Origin: an uncultured Saprospiraceae bacterium
Lineage (GTDB): Bacteria > Bacteroidota > Bacteroidia > Chitinophagales > Saprospiraceae
DNA length: 64,000 bases
Assembly: GCA_937944245.1 (NCBI GenBank)
Contig: CALDYY010000072.1
Location: forward strand, 1 to 64,000
Direction of reading: 5' to 3'
Position 1 is the stretch's first letter, and each line of letters starts with the position of its first letter. The position numbers and the translations under genes were made by a program. The notes below the pieces were generated by a model. It was not told the origin of the DNA and did no database searches. It saw only the letters and a program-made list of their open reading frames with translations. This document shows, piece by piece, positions 62,002 through 64,000 of this stretch.

Positions 62002-62565
62002 ATGAAATACTTAATTGTTGGTATCGGTAATATTGGCGCAGACTACGAAGGCACTCGCCACAACATTGGATTTGATATACTAGACCATTTAGCCAAAAAG
62101 GCTGAAGTACAATGGTCTTCCGAAACGCTAGGCGCACTCACCCAATTCAAACACAAGGGTAGAACTTTTATCTTATTAAAGCCTAATACTTACGTCAATA
62201 GGAGCGGAAAAGCAGTTCGGCATTGGATGACTAAGCATAAAATAGAAAAAGAAAATTTATTGGTTGTGCTAGATGATTTGAACTTACCGTTCGGAAAACA
62301 ACGCCTTAGAGGAAAAGGAAGTGATGGCGGGCATAATGGATTGAAGGACATTGATGCCCTAATAGGTGGCAACGATTATGCACGCTTGCGCATCGGAATT
62401 GGTGGTGATTTTCCAAAAGGAATGCAAGCCGATTATGTGTTAGATAAATGGAAGAAAGAAGAACAAGCACAACTTAGTGAAATTATTGACTATGCTGCTG
62501 AGACGGTAAAAACTTTTGGCACACTGGGGCTGGCACAAGCCATGAGTCAAAGAAATAAAAAGTAG
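62002..62565 (+). CDS. pth: Peptidyl-tRNA hydrolase
   Basis: LIVGIGNIGADYEGTRHNIGF; KPNTYVNRSGKAV; VVLDDLNLPFGKQRLRGKGSDGGHNGL. Confidence 0.97.
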   Translation: MKYLIVGIGNIGADYEGTRHNIGFDILDHLAKKAEVQWSSETLGALTQFKHKGRTFILLKPNTYVNRSGKAVRHWMTKHKIEKENLLVVLDDLNLPFGKQRLRGKGSDGGHNGLKDIDALIGGNDYARLRIGIGGDFPKGMQADYVLDKWKKEEQAQLSEIIDYAAETVKTFGTLGLAQAMSQRNKK

Positions 62566-62818
62566 GCTAATTGTTTGTTTTTCGTAAAAAAAATATAATT
62601 TCATTTCTAAAAATATTTAAAAATACTTACATTGTTTTATTGTTAAGTAATATAATTAATACTAAATTTATCGTAATCATCTTCACGTAAGTATTTCAGA
62701 TTTTCATAGCGTTTCGATGATTCTTGTTTTTATGTAATTTCTATTTAATACGTTACTTATCATTTAGTTATGTTTTTGTATATCATTATCAATCATCTAC
62801 TGTAAACAAACATCAAAT

Positions 62819-63610
62819 ATGTTAGCCATTCTTATTTTTTTTATTTTACACTGGTACTTATCCATTTTTACCCAAACTTTCTTTTTACATCGCTATGCTG
62901 CTCATGGAATGTTCACTATGAATAAATCTTGGGAGCGATTTTTCTATGTTTTTACGTTCATCGCACAAGGGAGTAGTTATCTAAGTCCTCGTACTTACGG
63001 GCTAATGCACCGCTTGCACCATGCGCATGCTGATACAGAACGCGACCCACACTCGCCATCGCACAGCGACAATCTGTTTGACATGATGTGGCAAACACGC
63101 AGAATCTATTTGGACATCGGAAAAGGAAAATATGTAGTTGAGGAAAAATATCAAAAGAACCTACCTGACTGGTCAGCTTTTGACAAGTTCGCAGAAAACA
63201 TTTTTACTCGTATTGCTTGGTCGTTGGTATATGTGGCTTTCTATGCAACTTTTGCGCCATCCTATTGGTGGTTTTTGCTTGTGCCTATTCATATTACAAT
63301 GGGTCCAGTGCATGGTGTTATCATCAATTGGTTCTCCCATACTATTGGCTACCGCAACTTTAAAGTGAGCGATACGTCCACAAATTATCTACCTTTTGAT
63401 TTTTTGACTATGGGCGAAGGTTACCACAATAATCACCATACTTTTGGGCAGCGACCTAATTTTGGAGGCATTCGTTGGCATGAAATTGATTTGACTTGGT
63501 GGGTTATTAAAATGTTCAATAAATTAGGGGTGTTGGAACTTCGTCAAGCTAAAACAATTGACGTAAGAACAAAAGTTATTCGCCGTCAGAGAAGAGCGGC
63601 TAATATTTAA
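62819..63610 (+). CDS. Fatty acid/acyl-CoA desaturase
   Basis: His boxes HRYAAH, HRLHHAHADT, HNNHHTFGQ. Confidence 0.94.
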   Translation: MLAILIFFILHWYLSIFTQTFFLHRYAAHGMFTMNKSWERFFYVFTFIAQGSSYLSPRTYGLMHRLHHAHADTERDPHSPSHSDNLFDMMWQTRRIYLDIGKGKYVVEEKYQKNLPDWSAFDKFAENIFTRIAWSLVYVAFYATFAPSYWWFLLVPIHITMGPVHGVIINWFSHTIGYRNFKVSDTSTNYLPFDFLTMGEGYHNNHHTFGQRPNFGGIRWHEIDLTWWVIKMFNKLGVLELRQAKTIDVRTKVIRRQRRAANI

Positions 63611-63622
63611 ACGGTTGATTTT

Positions 63623-64000
63623 ATGGCGATTGACGCACCTTCAAAAAAGAAAGTTCCCTACAAAATTCAACAACCGCTAAAGGTCTATTTACAGTATTAT
63701 GGTAGATATCGCTCGTTACCGGTACAGTATGAAGACCTTGCGCGGTTTTCCATGTCCACCTCGCTACTGGATAGGAATGGTGAAGATACGCTTTGGCAAA
63801 CAGTCTATTATCCGGAATGGGAGATGGACAGATTGTATAAGGGATTGACGGAAATATATGCCTTACTAAAAACCGATGGCGATGTAAAAGTGCTGGAACA
63901 CCTTAGCATAGCTCGCATTGACTATTGTATTTTTGGTAATACACGCCCGTTTCGCATTAGGATTATCAATCGTTTAAACGATAACTATGATCATTTTTAT
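63623..64000 (+). CDS. Hypothetical protein, truncated by the window edge
   Basis: Open frame from ATG: MAIDAPSKKKVPYKIQQPLKVYLQYYGRYRSLPVQYEDL... Confidence 0.65.
   Translation, partial: MAIDAPSKKKVPYKIQQPLKVYLQYYGRYRSLPVQYEDLARFSMSTSLLDRNGEDTLWQTVYYPEWEMDRLYKGLTEIYALLKTDGDVKVLEHLSIARIDYCIFGNTRPFRIRIINRLNDNYDHFY

Overview
This is a Bacteroidota chromosomal window. The evidence is T9SS sorting tails, SusC/SusD pairs, a hybrid two-component regulator and TAnnTTTG-type promoters. About 0.3-30.1 kb is a large polysaccharide utilization locus (PUL). It holds two SusC/SusD pairs, two close GH110-like (alpha-1,3-galactosidase family) beta-helix proteins on opposite strands, two tandem and more divergent beta-helix proteins with a GH110-like aspartate motif, a T9SS-tailed surface protein of unknown fold, four Cys-type S1 sulfatases and one hybrid two-component sensor/regulator. 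The rest is mostly housekeeping: groES/groEL, a sirtuin, regulators, TonB receptors, an AAG-type glycosylase, guaB, ribE, engB, SCO1, rdgB, pth and a desaturase. Less ordinary items there are: a 105-bp two-copy tandem repeat with an open frame and no ATG; a T9 homopolymer frameshift in a small membrane protein; a 45-codon remnant of an Rpn/PD-(D/E)XK transposase-like gene; a sigma54-like site before groES; a secreted coiled-coil protein of about 975 aa; and several intergenic hairpins. The best candidate for undescribed biology is the GH110/sulfatase PUL with its divergent GH110-like pair and unknown T9SS protein. All assignments come from reading motifs; no database search was run.
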